A stretch of DNA of 64,000 bases. It comes from Cycas panzhihuaensis. Its lineage: Eukaryota; Cycadophyta. Where the stretch lies: contig CM041465.1 in NCBI GenBank assembly GCA_023213395.1, forward strand, positions 44,771,741 through 44,835,740, in the 5' to 3' direction. Of this stretch, positions 33,262 through 45,475 are shown one piece after another (the stretch's first letter is position 1; every line of letters starts with the position of its first letter). The position numbers and the translations under genes are program-made. The notes under the pieces are model-generated. The model was not told where the DNA came from. It ran no database searches and saw only the letters and a list, made by a program, of their open reading frames with translations.

Positions 33262-33274
33262 TGGTATCAGACCA
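33262..33274 (+). other. Primer binding site of element E
   Basis: TGGTATCAGACCA directly after the LTR, close to the initiator-Met tRNA site. A second similar string (TGGTATCAAAAC) occurs at about 33649. Confidence 0.8.
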
Positions 33275-36180
33275 TGTAGATCGTGCATAGGCAGATGAAT
33301 GTTGTTGGTGGTCCAATCGATGGTGCCAAGTTATGCTGGCTTGTCCTTAGTAGATTGGTGTGCCTGATAACCCTACAGGACAGCCACAGTGGTGCAGATG
33401 ATCGTTGAGGATCCCATGAGCCTTGTATCCATTATTTGTAGGTATTTTGAATTATATGGAGGTGTGTGAACGAGCGTGGACTCCATTGTCAGCTATGCGA
33501 GTGTCGTTTGAGCCTCCTGAAGGTGCAGAATTCCCGTTTAAAGATGCCATTGAGTTTGGATGCCCTACAGTTGATTGTCAACCCTCTGTTGCCGGTGGGA
33601 GAGTGCAAAAACCCTAGCAAGCCCGTTGTAGTGCCGTGAAATATTATATGGTATCAAAACAAAGGTATGCTCAGTGTATTTATCACCCGTTTGATTAAAT
33701 ATACTCCTCCGCCCGTGTATATGACAATTAGATGTAGTAATATTTGGCTACCTAATTGTGTTGCCCTGCACTATATATCATATAGTTCATTCGTTTATAT
33801 TGGGGCGCCTTTGCTTATCCTCTGCATAAAGTTTATTTACGCTTATCACCTGGCATCTGTGAGATGTACATATATTTGGTAGCCGCCCAATATTAGTTTG
33901 TCTGCCCACTGGTTTATTAGAGCCGCTTGTTACTGTATTACACCGTTTGTGCGTTATTTGCAGTCGTCGAATATATTTTAAACATCTGATTATAGTTTGC
34001 CTGCATGTATATCAAACCTGTGTTTGCTTGTTAGTAGCTACGCATGATTATATTATCGCCCGTCTACGTGGATCTATGTACAATCCACATGATTACCATA
34101 TTCGCAGTTGCCATTTAGACTTTGCCCTCCGTGATGTATTTCTCTGCGCGATGGTGTTGATATTCGACAATCCACGTGATGAGATATTTACATGTCGTGC
34201 CTTCATCCGTTATCGTCTGTGATGTGTTTACAACCACCTGTTTTAGAGACACTAGACGCCCGTGATGATATTCAGTAGCATATTTTTTTTGCTATTGATT
34301 GTATTTAATATGTGCCACCATCTCTGCGTTGATACACTCGCGCAATCGTCTATTTTGTTGATAGTTGCAATCTGCGTTTACATTGACAGTAGTTGCATGT
34401 TCCCGGCTATGTCTGTGATATATTTTGGTAGACGTCGTTGTTTAGTACATTGGCAGACTTATTTGCAAAGTCGCCTCTTATTATGTATTCTACAGCCTAC
34501 ATTAGCCATCTTGATATATCAATATATATTTTGATATATTTTAAGCATTCATAAAGTCTCTTTATATATCATTGCAACCATCGTTTGTTTATATAAAGTC
34601 GCCCCTTTTATAAAGTTGCCTTATGTCAAGTTACATTGATATATTTCAATGTTGCCATTTTGAAACTTTATTAAAACTCTTTGTTTAATAAAGTTGCCTT
34701 TGAAGTGTTTTGGCATTTTATTTCAAGAGGGTGAATTTATAAAGTTTCCCTTATTTGATAGTGACATGAAGTAATTTTATGATGTGGTGATGAGGTGGCA
34801 ATTCAATGGTAATATGAGGCTCGATATTAGGCTCTTTAGCATGCGGTTGTATAAAAGAGTGTTATGGCGATGTGAATGGGTGGTTGTATGAAAGAGTGTT
34901 ATGGCGATGTGAATGGGTGTATGAGAGAGTGAGTTATGGGTGACATGAGGTGCATTGGCAATATAATGCTTCTTAGCTTGTGTTTTACATGAAGAAGCTT
35001 TATGGACGAAGCTTGATGGGCGAAATTAATGGCAAATTTATGATGTATAAGATGCTTGTTGCATGTGTGTTATATGGCAAGTTAAGTGTGCATTTTAAGG
35101 GCGAAATTGGGCAAGTTTGATGGGCAGGTTAAGAGCATGTTTTAAGGGCAAATTTGATGGGCAAGTTGAGGGCAAGATTGGGCGATGATGGGCGAAGATT
35201 GAGTGAGAAAGGGCAAAGTTTGAGTGAGATGCCTTAATTGCAACTTAATACAAACTCGGTTACTTTGGTTAGTATGGCATTGATCCTTGCATGATATTTA
35301 TGTGATTATTCAATGAAATAAGTGTGTGATTTATTCAGTTATATTCGAGTTCTGTTGCGTCAGATGTATATGAGGTGATGAGATTTCGAATTTGCTTATA
35401 TGATTGTCGTTTATGATGGACCATTATACTTTGCTAGTTGGACTGTTAGCATGAGGTTTGTAGCCTATTTGACTTTGGTTCAACATGGGTGCATATCTGA
35501 ACAGGTCTGATGTGGAATCGAGACATAGTGTTTAATAAAATTTAAAGTGTGAATGGAAAGGTCTAAGACGAAATGCCTTAAAATTAGTTATGCCTTTGTC
35601 ATGGTATGTATAGTTGGCTTGTCAGGTTGCATTACAGGTGAGTATCATGATACAGATGGTGAGGTTTGGTGCATGTTGTGGTTTGCCTCCCATGGTTTGT
35701 TGGCAGAAATTGTAGCGGACAAATATAAGTACCCCTGTTGTGACTGTTCGTAGCATATATTCCCCTCATGTTTTGTGTTTGGACCAAGTCAGAAGCCTTC
35801 CATTCGTTTCCCTTGGTGCATTGGACTGCACACATCTTAGACGAAGATTGCAACAGCAAAATTGCAAACGTTTGAAGCCTATGGGTTGTTTAGCTTACAA
35901 ACAATGTGATATGCATGGGAAATGCATTGTGATCAGTCTAGATGTTATAGAGTTATTGATGTATCATGCTAAGTGTCATTTGGTTACAGGTTTTATCCTT
36001 CATTGCTTCACTTTTTCGAGACGTTATTCATCAGGTGTGGAGGTTTGTTTGCCTAACATTGTGCTTGAGATGGAAGCAGGACTTAGTGACAGATTGATGA
36101 TGAGGAGCTGTTAGTTGAGTAGACATGGATTACAACCCCATGTTCCATTAACAATTGAAGACCTACAGGATGATGGAAGA
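33275..36180. other. Unrecognised interior of element E
   Basis: About 2.9 kb with short open frames only, the longest 124 codons at 35740-36114. I recognise none of them. Composition changes along it: 33660-34560 has unusual CG-containing words, 34560-34760 repeats ATAAAGTTGCC-like strings, 34845-34933 is tandemly repeated, and 35000-35240 is rich in GGGCAA and GATGGGC. It could be heavily decayed gag-pol, captured host DNA, or a non-coding interior. Confidence 0.5.
34845..34933. repeat. 37-bp tandem repeat in element E
   Basis: Two full units (34845-34881 and 34882-34918) with one difference, containing AGAGTGTTATGGCGATGTG, and a partial third. Confidence 0.9.
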
Positions 36181-36736
36181 TCATGGATCAGCATGCAAGT
36201 GAAAGCTTGAGATAGATACCAATGTTTTAGTGATTACAAATTCACGATGGAGAGCTGTATTGAAGCAAAGAACTTGGTCAGTTTGCAGGTTTAAAGACTT
36301 GTTGCACAAGTGATCTCTAGCAAGAAGAAGGATTGAGCTATGATGAGACATTTTGCACCAGTCTCTATGTTGCTTTTGGTCCATTTGATCCTTACTTCAG
36401 CAGCTTCAGATAGTTGGGTATCGTATCATATCAATGTTCCTTAACGAGGACTTGAAGAGGCGATTCACATGGTTTAAGTGGCTCATCCTCTTGGTTTAGT
36501 CAAAGAAATATGGCTAAGTTGAATGGACAAGTGCCAGGTGCAGAGAGAGCTGTATGGTTGCAGGTTTATTGGAGCATTTCCAAAGAATTAAGCACATACG
36601 AGGCATGGCACCATTACATCCGAGTGAAGGTCGTTACATCGACGTTCTTGCATATTGGGTTGAGTAAGGTTATCTTTGAGAGGGGATTTATTCCTAATGA
36701 TAATTCTTGTTGCCCCACATTTACATTAAGAGGAGA
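36181..36736 (+). pseudogene. Element E: copia RT and RNase H remnant
   Basis: Scattered frames give RLVAQVISSKKK, then YDETFAPVS-like sequence around 36325-36370, LILTSAAS, a degraded QMDV segment, and LEEAIHMV. Near the end HHYIRVKVVT resembles the HYHFIREKV block of RNase H. The catalytic YVDD region is missing, so an internal deletion is likely. The purine tract AAGAGGAGA precedes the LTR. Confidence 0.65.
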
Positions 36737-37059
36737 TGTTAAAATATGTGACCATACCACCTAATATAAAGTGGACCTCCTATTTTTATGCCTAATTATG
36801 TGGAGGAATATCTTTGATTGTGGTGACCTAATGGATGTAATTATAATTATATTTGGCACTTTAGATATATAAATATAGATCAAAGTCCATCTTTGTAATA
36901 TATCATTTTGTCATAATGTGAATATTATTCATTTGTGAGTTTTTACCCGTAAGGATTTCCCACGGCAATATGGTGTCCTATGCGATCTGCTTCTGCTTGT
37001 TATCTGCATGATGTGAAAGATCCTGTCGACCTTGTTTACTTCAGTTGCGTTTTCTAACA
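36737..37059 (+). repeat. 3' LTR of element E
   Basis: Partner of 32939-33261, same length. Confidence 0.95.
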
Positions 37060-37064
37060 AATAA

Positions 37065-37269
37065 CAATGTGCGCTATGGTAGGGCTATTTAACTTCCACT
37101 TCTTGTGTGCAGTTTTTTTATTTATTGTGTAATTTTCTTTAATATTTTCTACATAAACATGGGTGAAAATTTATTCAAATCCTATACAAATAAGCTATTA
37201 AATGTTGCACTAAAATCATGCTTTTATTGCAACAATTAGAACATTTTAAGTTCTATTCATTGCACCTGA
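37065..37269. other. Segment between element E and copia F pol, unassigned
   Basis: AT-rich DNA with no coding match. Probably copia F interior if F once had gag here. Confidence 0.35.
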
Positions 37270-38200
37270 TGGGGAAGACTATTACAATGAGGATGTGATG
37301 TACATGTTAGGATTGAAAAACTTGATCTCCATCAGTCAGATTGAAGACAATAACACGAGTGTTCTCTTCAAGGATAGAGAGGCTATTATCAACGATCATG
37401 AAGGGAAAACCATTGTAGAAGGCGTTAGAGTTGGTGGTCTTTATAAGCTCTTGGGTAAATTTGTAAACTGCAATGCACTGGCTTCTAATGTATCTTATAA
37501 AATTCAATTATACTACCTCTATCTTCATCTAATGCATAAACTAAATGTGGTGCATAGTCTTTTAAGCCTTAAGTTAGTGAACAACATCTATGAACCTTGT
37601 GTCATGGGAAAGCGACATAGGAAGACCTTTACAAAAGGCAAAGTTGGAGAGCAACTGAAAAGTTGAGCCTTGTTTACTCAAACATATGTGGTCTAATGCC
37701 AACCACTTCATTTGGAGGGGTAAGATATTTTTTGACCTTCATTGATAATTTTTTGAGGAAAGATTGGGTGTGTCCCATAAAGGGAAAATATCAGGCCTTC
37801 AACATTTTCAAGGAGTTCAAGGTAAAAGTGGATAATGAAAATGGTTGGAGGTTGAAAATCCTTTATATTAGATAATGGGAGAGAATACACTTCCAATGCC
37901 TTTGGACAATTTTATAAGGACCATGGAATCAAGAAGCAATTAACAACAACATACATACTATAGCAAAATGGTGTTGCTAAGAGAATTAATAGGACTTTGG
38001 TCGAAAAAGGCCAAGCCAATGATAAAAATAAAAAGTCTTTCAAAATCTTTTTGGACTAAAGTTGTATGTACCACATCATATCTGACCAACACGAGTTCAA
38101 TAAAGATTGTCTAAAACATGATGTTAGAAGAAGCATGGTTAAGGAGAATGGTTATAGTGGGCCATCTTAGAATCTTTGGAAGTACCACGTATATGCATGT
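37270..38200 (+). pseudogene. Copia F protease end, pre-integrase and integrase
   Basis: VMYMLGLKNLISISQIEDN, HEGKTIVEGVRVGGLYKL, then EPCVMGKRHRKTFTKGK and an integrase core in several frames (GLMPTTSFGGVRYFLTFIDN; NGREYTSNAFGQFYKDHG; NGVAKRINRTLV). Stops and shifts occur at 37664, 37873 and beyond. Gag and the protease active site are not visible upstream. Confidence 0.88.
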
Positions 38201-39410
38201 TTTAAAGGAGAAATGCTAGAACTTTGATGACAAATGTCCAAGTATACCCTCGTAGGGTACAATGAAGAAAGCAAAGTGTATCGGGTAAATGAGTTGGCAA
38301 CTAAAAGGGTACACACAACTTGCGATATTATCTTCAAAGAAGTTGACAAGAAAGATACAGTCCAAGACTCGAACACTTTGAAGATATAGCAAGACAAAGG
38401 GAAGCAAATCGATAAACAACCAAATTCTAGTTCTCAAAGGCAAAGATTTGTCGAACCTAAAATTGAGTCAAAGTAAGAAGATGAAGTAGAAGGTGAGGAG
38501 GAGTATTATTAAGATGCTTAGGAGTCATAACTTGAAGTAGACCCTGAGGTCAATTCACTTACCAAGAAACCCCCCAAATGGTATTTGAAGATTATAGTAG
38601 AACCTGAATTCCTTGAGACTGAAGAGAAACACAAGTTCATGATGAGACTTGGTATAACCAATCTTGCTTTAATGGTATATGTGTTGAAAGCTAAGAAGCT
38701 TTCGAGTTTTGAGGAGGCATTTTAGGAGCACGAATGGAGAATAACAATGGATGCTGAAATTCAAGTTGTTAAATAAAATAAGACTTGGGACTTGGTTGAT
38801 TTATCAGCAAGTAAATGTGTGATTGGATGCAAGTGGGTCTATAGGACCAAGTTCAGATTTGATCGCTTAATTGATAAATACAAAGTTAGATTGATAGTAA
38901 AAGGATTCAAGTAAACAAAAGACATTTATTACTAGAAGACATTTGCTTCAGTAACAAAGTTGGTGATGATCAAACTAATACTGACAATGGTTGCTTAGTT
39001 CAAATGGCAAATACACTAGTTTGATGTCAAGAGTGCCTTCTTGAATGGAGATTTAGAGGAGGAGGTCTATATGGAGTAACTCCCTAGATATGTTGCAAAG
39101 GGCAAAGAACATCTTATATGTCACTTGAAAAAGGCCATGTATGACCTAAAACAAGCTTTAAGATCTTGGTATTTCAAGATCGATCAATATTTTTTAAATA
39201 ATGAGTTTGACAGGTTGTTAGCTAATCCAAACATGTATATAAAAGTTGAAGATGATCATCCAATCATTTTTGTGATTTTATATGTAGACGATCTTATGAT
39301 CATAGATGACAATATCTCAAAGGTTGAAGATTTAAAGAATGATCTTAAGAAAACATTTGAGATGACATATCTTGGATTACTTCACTACTTTTTGGGAGTG
39401 GAAGTTTAGT
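38201..39410 (+). pseudogene. Copia F linker and reverse transcriptase
   Basis: The linker (38201-38690) has Glu-rich sequence and many stops. RT: EWRITMDAEIQVVK, KTWDLVDLSASKCVIGCKWV, FDVKSAFLNGDLEEEVYME, HLKKAMYDLKQALRSWY and the catalytic LYVDDLMIIDDN (about 39279-39314), then TYLGLLHYFLGVEV. There are at least eight in-frame stops, many of them TAG or TAA where Gln or Trp is expected. Confidence 0.9.
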
Positions 39411-40200
39411 AAAAGCTTGAAAAAATCTTTATTTCATAAGTTAAGTATGTATGGAAAATTTTAAAGAAATTTAGAATGGAGGATTATAAACTTACCTTAA
39501 CTTCCATGGAGGTAGATTCAAAGTTGATAGCTCTAAATGATGGAGACTAGATAGTTGGTGGCTTGATCTATTTGATTATAACTAGGCTTGACATATCTTT
39601 TACAATTGATATGATACTGAGGTTCATGGCAAGGCTGAAATAGAGTTATTGGAAAATTATAAAGAGGATTTTTAGATATTTGTATGGGACACTATATTAT
39701 GGATTGGAGTTTAGCTAGAACAACAATTTTTGGCTAAAGGCATATTTAGATTTTGATTGGGTTGGATGTGTTGATAGAAAAAGGTCCATTTCATGGCATT
39801 GTTTTAATTTAGGTTATGTTGTTTTCACTTGGAGCAGTAAGAAGTAGCCAGATGTTGCATTGTCAACTATTGAAGGAGACTACAAAGTTGGTGTTGTAAC
39901 AATTTGTGAAGCCATTTGGTTGGGATGGGTCCTTGGTAATTTGGGACTTTATCAAGATGATGTAATTAGTTTGTACTATGACAATGAAAATACTTTGAAG
40001 ATTGTCAAGAATTCAATGCTTCATGTTCTCACTAAACACATTGAGGTACATTATCATTTCATCTAAGAGCAGATCTAGAGTGGAGAGATTGAGCTCTTAT
40101 ACAAGCCTGTTGAAGAGCAACTGATAGATATCTTCACTGAACCATGAACTAGAGACAAACTCAACATTCAAATTTTGTATTGGCATTAAAGCCAATGATG
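39411..40200 (+). pseudogene. Copia F RNase H region
   Basis: LSTIEGDYKVGVVTICEAIW, YYDNENTLKIVKNS, TKHIEVHYHFI, then a stop and GEIELLYKPVEEQLIDIFTEP. It is followed by ACATTAAGG, the remains of the polypurine tract, at 40204-40212. Confidence 0.9.
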
Positions 40201-40212
40201 TAAACATTAAGG

Positions 40213-40482
40213 TGTATTAGAATTAATGTTTACATATGAGTTCAAATTAAGCTAATGGCGAGTCAAAGAATCTTTGATGACTCGTAAGGTTGGTGATAAC
40301 AAGTGTTAAAGCGATTATAGGTTAATTTTGGATCGTTACTGATTCCATTTTGTATACAAGAGTTTAGTTTTTTGTACAAATCATTGAATCATTTTGAATG
40401 AAGCAAAATTATTGGAAGGTCAACCAATTCTACTTGAATTACACACGTTCTTTGCATTTTGATCTTGATTGTGTCATTCACA
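40213..40482 (+). repeat. 3' LTR of copia F
   Basis: It starts TGTATTAGAATTAATG after the purine tract. It aligns with 6633-6893, and the similarity can be followed weakly to CATTCACA at 40482, where TATAC follows. Confidence 0.8.
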
Positions 40483-40487
40483 TATAC

Positions 40488-41304
40488 ATTGTATACATAC
40501 ATCAAGATGATAGGTAAGAAAGAGAAATAGAGACAATGCACTCACTAGAGTTACAAGATAGAACATGAAAACCCATGAACACCCTTATGTCCTTCCCTTT
40601 GACAAAAATGTGTTTAGCTTATAAGAGGAGTCAGAACTTTCGAAAATGTTAAGAGTAAGCTACTCATAACTAAGATGATACCATGGCCTTAATTGGTGCA
40701 ATTTGGATGATAGGAACTTTGCAAACAAACATCTATACCTTCAAGATGTGTCTAAGCTTTGACTGCTACATATGTTCCATTCAAGCCCTTCATGCATGCA
40801 TGCAATTTGAAGTTTCACTTTACATTTGTGCTTGCTAAGTTGTTTGGTCTATATAGATGCCAAGTCTATGCCACCTGTATAAACATTAATTCAAACCATG
40901 TCCTTGTAGACTTGCAATTTTTTTCTTTTTTATAATTGGTGTATTTTATTTTAAATTAATTATGTTTATAGTTTATAACTCTGCATTTTGGTATCTTACT
41001 ATCTTAATATATTTCTCCTCATTGAATTAGTGTCTTAATTTCCCTTTTGGGAAGAGGTTATTCATCTCCTACTATTTTCTCATTCTCCATGAGATGCTTG
41101 TTGGTATTTTGCTATTGTCTTCTCCTTATCTTTGGAATGCTTTTCCTTGTTGTTCTCCTTATGTTTAACATTCTTGGTTGTACTTTCCTATTGCTAATTT
41201 GATATTTTTGGTTGTACTTTCTTCATGTTTCTCCCTATCTTTGGGATATTTTTCTCTATGCTAAGATGTTTTTTGCCGCCTCCTATTTCTCTTAATGTCT
41301 TTAG
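40488..41304. other. Non-coding stretch, nothing recognised
   Basis: AT-rich, T-rich in its second half (40915-41300). No frame with a recognisable motif and no LTR pair. Confidence 0.4.
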
Positions 41305-41647
41305 TGTAATGAACCAAAATGAGCATAGCATAATAAATTAATGGAATAAAAGAATTATTAGATGAATTAGGATTAAACAACATTAATTATGACTAATTAA
41401 TAATTAATTAGCTAATGAAGAGTTATGTCTGGTAGCTCGAGAGGGGAGGGGGTTGAGGTGTAGGGATAAGGGGAACATCGGGTCAATCTAGATTGTAAAT
41501 AGAATTAATCCTATTGCATCAAATATCAATTTTAAGAAGTTAATCAATAGTCTTTGAACACCTTCATGTATTGGAGAGGAAGCCTTCTTGAATAGGCTAT
41601 GCACCTATTTATTATTATTCACATTGCAAAGTACTTTAGCTTAAACC
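41305..41647 (+). repeat. LTR-like tandem repeat, copy 1
   Basis: It begins TGTAATGAACC and shares with copy 2 TAATAAATT, AATGAAGAGTTAT, TTGCATCAAATATCA, AGCCTTCT and AATAGGCT, in the same order. Period about 353 bp. Confidence 0.75.
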
Positions 41648-41657
41648 AAATGGGGTA

Positions 41658-41984
41658 TGTAATAAACATAATTGAGCTTATTATAATAAATTGATGAAAT
41701 AAAATTAGTATTGAATGAATTAGAATTAAATAGAATTAATTATGGGCAAGTGGTAATCATTTAGATAATGAAGAGTTATCTTTAGCGAGTAGGGGGTAGG
41801 AATATAGATCAAACTAGATTGTAAAAGAGTTAAATTTTGTTGCATCAAATATCATTGTTTGAAAATTAATCAATTGTTTTTGTGCATGGACACTTTGTGT
41901 ATTGGAAGAGTAGCCTTCTCAAATAGGCTGTGCACAAATATATAATATTATTATTATTTCCATAATGGACTACAATTCACACCA
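41658..41984 (+). repeat. LTR-like tandem repeat, copy 2, followed by a PBS-like site
   Basis: It begins TGTAATAAACA and ends CACACCA. TTGTATCAAAGC at 41987-41998 resembles an initiator-Met tRNA primer site with one base missing, so this copy looks like a 5' LTR. Ten bases (AAATGGGGTA) separate it from copy 1. Confidence 0.65.
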
Positions 41985-41998
41985 AGTTGTATCAAAGC

Positions 41999-42250
41999 TA
42001 CAATTCAGATATTCTAGGCTAATTTTTAGACCTATGTTGGTTGAATTTGGCACTTTCAATTGTACAATTGGGTTGACCAAAAATGTGCCACGTTTTTCAA
42101 GTTATTATACTATATATTTTGTTTTAATGGTCTTAGAGATGTTCACTATTCAAAGTCAACCTTTTGTAAAGATTTTGGCTAACACTTACTAAAAATTTAT
42201 AGGAAATTAACTCAATTTATAAAGTTTTCATATTTGAAGTTTTTTATATT
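41999..42250. other. Unassigned, possible start of an LTR-element interior
   Basis: Follows the PBS-like site. The open frame 41965-42192 has no recognisable motif. Confidence 0.35.
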
Positions 42251-42774
42251 GTAGCCATCATTAATAAGACTATGGGTATTATGAAATGCACCACCCCACA
42301 TGGTACACATTGAATGTTTCATTGCCCATTTATTTCCTTGTGTTTTATTTTATGATATGATGCCATCATCATTCTTTCCTATAAAATGGAAGCTTAATAA
42401 AATGCCCTATTGATTTAGATCTATGGATTGATAGGCTTTATGCCTAATTTGGTGACATGTATGGGTATTTATAGCATTATGCCCTTTTGAGGTTTATTCT
42501 TAAGTCATGGCATCTATGGTAATTAACAATCAACCACAAAGACAATGAGTGCTCGGTCGATCAAAGAGGGTCAGTCTCTAAGACCAAATCTTGATAAAAG
42601 AGTCCAAAGATGAATAATTGATAAATAAATTGATGATGAACAATATACAATTGCCCAATGTATTTATGCATACTTAGTGGCTTTTCATGAAGAGGTATGA
42701 CCCGTTGACATATCCTTCTATAAATTCTTATTACATAATAATAATTATTTTTTTGATTTTTGTGTTACTTAACA
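42251..42774 (-). repeat. 3' LTR of gypsy G
   Basis: On the - strand it starts TGTTAAGTAACAC after the purine tract TTTGAGGGGAG and has a TATA box (CTATAAATAC, + strand about 42469-42478). The end at GGCTACA (42251) is inferred from the terminal CA and from a length near that of LTR A. It cannot be checked against a partner. Confidence 0.6.
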
Positions 42775-42792
42775 ATACTCCCCTCAAAATGC

Positions 42793-44070
42793 TTTGCCCT
42801 CAAAGTAGCTTCAAGGCTAGATCATATTAGCAAAATTTGTTAGATTCTCAAGAAGCATCTTTTAGTGGTAAATTTTTTTGTTTAACTAATTATTCTGTGA
42901 TCTATCTTGAACGTAAATTTTTTATATGTAAATCTAAAATTGTTTTTGGTATTAGAATTAGTTTTCCTTCTTTATATGTTTTTGGTATCTCAGTTTGTTG
43001 TGGTATTTTATCACCTATCTTTTGATTAAGGTAAAACACATGGAAAAGGTCGTGAATCCTCTCTTTGTTGGGTAAAATCAATGCATAAGTAACATCACCA
43101 ATTTTTTGCTAAATCTGATAAGGTTCATAGAATTTAGGGGCTAATTTCCTTTGAACTGAATTCTTAAGGGATGTTTGTTTGTAAGGTTGAAGTTTAACAT
43201 AAACCCAATCTCCTATTTGAAATTCCCTTTTGGATTGATGTCAATCTTCTTGGATTTTCATTTTTATATGGACTAATTTCAATTGCTCCTTAAGGTTTTG
43301 TATGATTTTATGTGATTGTTGTAAGAAATCTTGTATAACTAGAATGTTATTGTAAAGTGAAATTCTTATAAAAATGGAGGATTGTACCCATATAATGTCA
43401 TAAAAGGAGTCATTCTAAAGGAAATATGGAATGTTGTGTTATACCACCATTTGGTTAAATGAAGCCATCAATACCATTGGCTAGGTGTTTTCAAGACAAC
43501 TTTGCAAAGGTCCTAAACATTTATTGATTGTCTTTGATTGGCCATCCATTTGTTGGTGATATGCTGCACTCATTGTCAAGTTCGTATCTACTTGTTTAAA
43601 CAATTGTTTTTAGAAATTACTCATGAATTTTAGATCATGACTGATGATAGCCTTTAGAAATCCATGAAGTTGAAAATAGATTTCATGAAAATACTTACAT
43701 TTTGTCACACGTTGACGGTTGATTTAATTCCCATAAAATGAGCATATATAGTTAATTTATCGATGACCACAAAAATATTGCCTTGCACTTCTAATTTTGG
43801 AAGTCCAATTATAAAATTCATAGATATTTCATTCTATTTTTTATTTGGTATATGCAAAGGTTGTTAAAGGCTAGGAGTATCTACAATTTCATTTTTGTGA
43901 GCTTGACATGTGTCACATTTTGCTACAAATTGTTGGGTATCTATTTTCAATCCCTTCAAGTAGAACAATTGGTGTGTTTTAAGATAGGTTTTAAAAAATC
44001 TTGTATGACTGGTTGTGGGAATTGAGTGACTTTCTTTGAGAAATATTTTTTTGAATTTAGATAAATATGG
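42793..44070 (-). pseudogene. Gypsy G integrase and C-terminus
   Basis: - strand fragments: QQFVAKCDTCQAHKNE (Cys half of the HHCC finger), NEISMNFIIGLPKLE, FVVIDKLTIYAHF, TKWWYNTTFHISFRMTPF and TLYGYNPPFL. Nearly every line carries a stop. The layout matches gypsy A, so the two are probably related lineages. Confidence 0.82.
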
Positions 44071-45475
44071 CCCTTGTGCCAGAGGGTATCATTCCTCCAC
44101 TCATATTTATTGTCAAGATGCAATGTTCCCTCTTGTAGTTTTGCTATGATATCTTGAGTTTCCTTACTTTGAGCATATTCAACTTGGACATCGTTAATTT
44201 AGGATGGAATGATTATGGTAGTGGAACATAATGTGGGGTCTTTGTTTTATCTAAATGGTGCATCAACCATCATGTTTTCCTTCTCCTTTTTGTAAAGGAT
44301 CTTGAAGTCAAATGCCTGGGTTTTGCTAACCCAATTTTCTTGTAGAATTTTTTGATGTAGGAAATATTTTAAGTTGTTGTGATCCATTTGGATTAAGAAT
44401 TTACTTCCTAATACGTATTACCTCCATTTTACGAGTGCATACATTAATGCTAGCATTTCCTTATTACACATGGATGTCAAATTTTTCTATTGACTTAAAC
44501 TTCATACTTTCGAAAGTGATTAGGTGATTTTCTCGCATGAAAATTGCTCCTATTCTTATTTCGAACACATCACATTCTAGAGTGAAAGGTTTTGAGAAAT
44601 CTGGCATGCTTATTACTGGCATAATTGACATGTATTGTTTTAGGTTTTCAAAGTTTTGTTGTGCCTCTTTGTCCCATATAAATAAATATTTTTTAATATA
44701 TTAGTTAAGGGCGCTGTAATGTGAGCGTAGTTTCTTATGAACCTTCTATAATAGTCTGCCAGTCTTAGGAATCCTTATAATTTGATTACATTTTTAGGGT
44801 TTGGCCAATCTAGAATCACTTTGATTTTCTTGACTCCCTTTGTAGATATAATATGTCCTATATATTTTACCTCATTTTTGAAACATATATTTAGATTTCT
44901 TTGCATAAAACTCATTTTCTCTTAAAAACTTTAAAACTTTATCATGTAACATGTGCTTGCTCCAATTAGTGCTATATACCAAAATGCCATAAAAATGATG
45001 AGAACAAATTTTCTTAACCATGGATGAAAGGTCTTGTTCGTGACTGCTTGGGATGTTACCAGAGTATTAGTCAGGTTGAAGGGTATGACATTAAATTCAT
45101 AGTGGTGAATATGGATATAAAAAGTAGTTTTTGTAATGTTTTCAATATGAGTACGCATTTGATAGTACCTAGAATAAATTGAGTTTAGTGAAATATTTAG
45201 CTCATGTAACTTGTTTAGAAGCTCATTAATTTTTAGAATAGGAAAACTGTTCTTAATAGATATTTTTTTCAATATATGAAAATTCACACACATGCGAAAA
45301 GAATTATCATTTTTTCTTGTTAGAACTATGGGGGTTGTGTATGGGGCCATACTAGGAGAAATAGCCCGAATTTTTAACAAATCGTAGACAATCCTTTCTA
45401 TTTCATTCTTGTGGTGGTAAGGATCTTAGCATGGTCTAATATTGATTGATTTTAATCCCTCTCGAAGTTTAATCA
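44071..45475 (-). pseudogene. Gypsy G reverse transcriptase and RNase H
   Basis: The longest frame (45380-44931, - strand) shows RTs MAPYTTPIVLTRKNDNSFRM, CVNFHILKKISIKNSFPI and FVLIIF, where FDDIL is lost. Upstream (to 45475) reads IKLREGLKSINIRP and KNEIERIVYDLLK. RNase H remnants run to about 44170. The RT is continued from protease across element M. Confidence 0.82.

Larger units (their letters stand above)
32939..37059 (+). mobile_element. Element E: LTR element with mostly unrecognised interior
   Basis: Two LTRs of exactly 323 bp, a perfect target duplication AATAA (32934-32938 and 37060-37064), a PBS after the first LTR and a purine tract before the second define a 4121-bp element. 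Only the last 0.5 kb of its 3475-bp interior shows copia RT and RNase H remnants. The rest has no gag, protease or integrase signature. It resembles a non-autonomous or internally rearranged copia. The LTRs differ at about 25 sites by hand count, mostly transitions. Confidence 0.93.

Noticed and set aside
35740-36114. 124-codon open frame in element E as a gene
   Set aside because: No recognisable motif, and it lies inside a decayed retroelement. Kept only as part of the unexplained interior.
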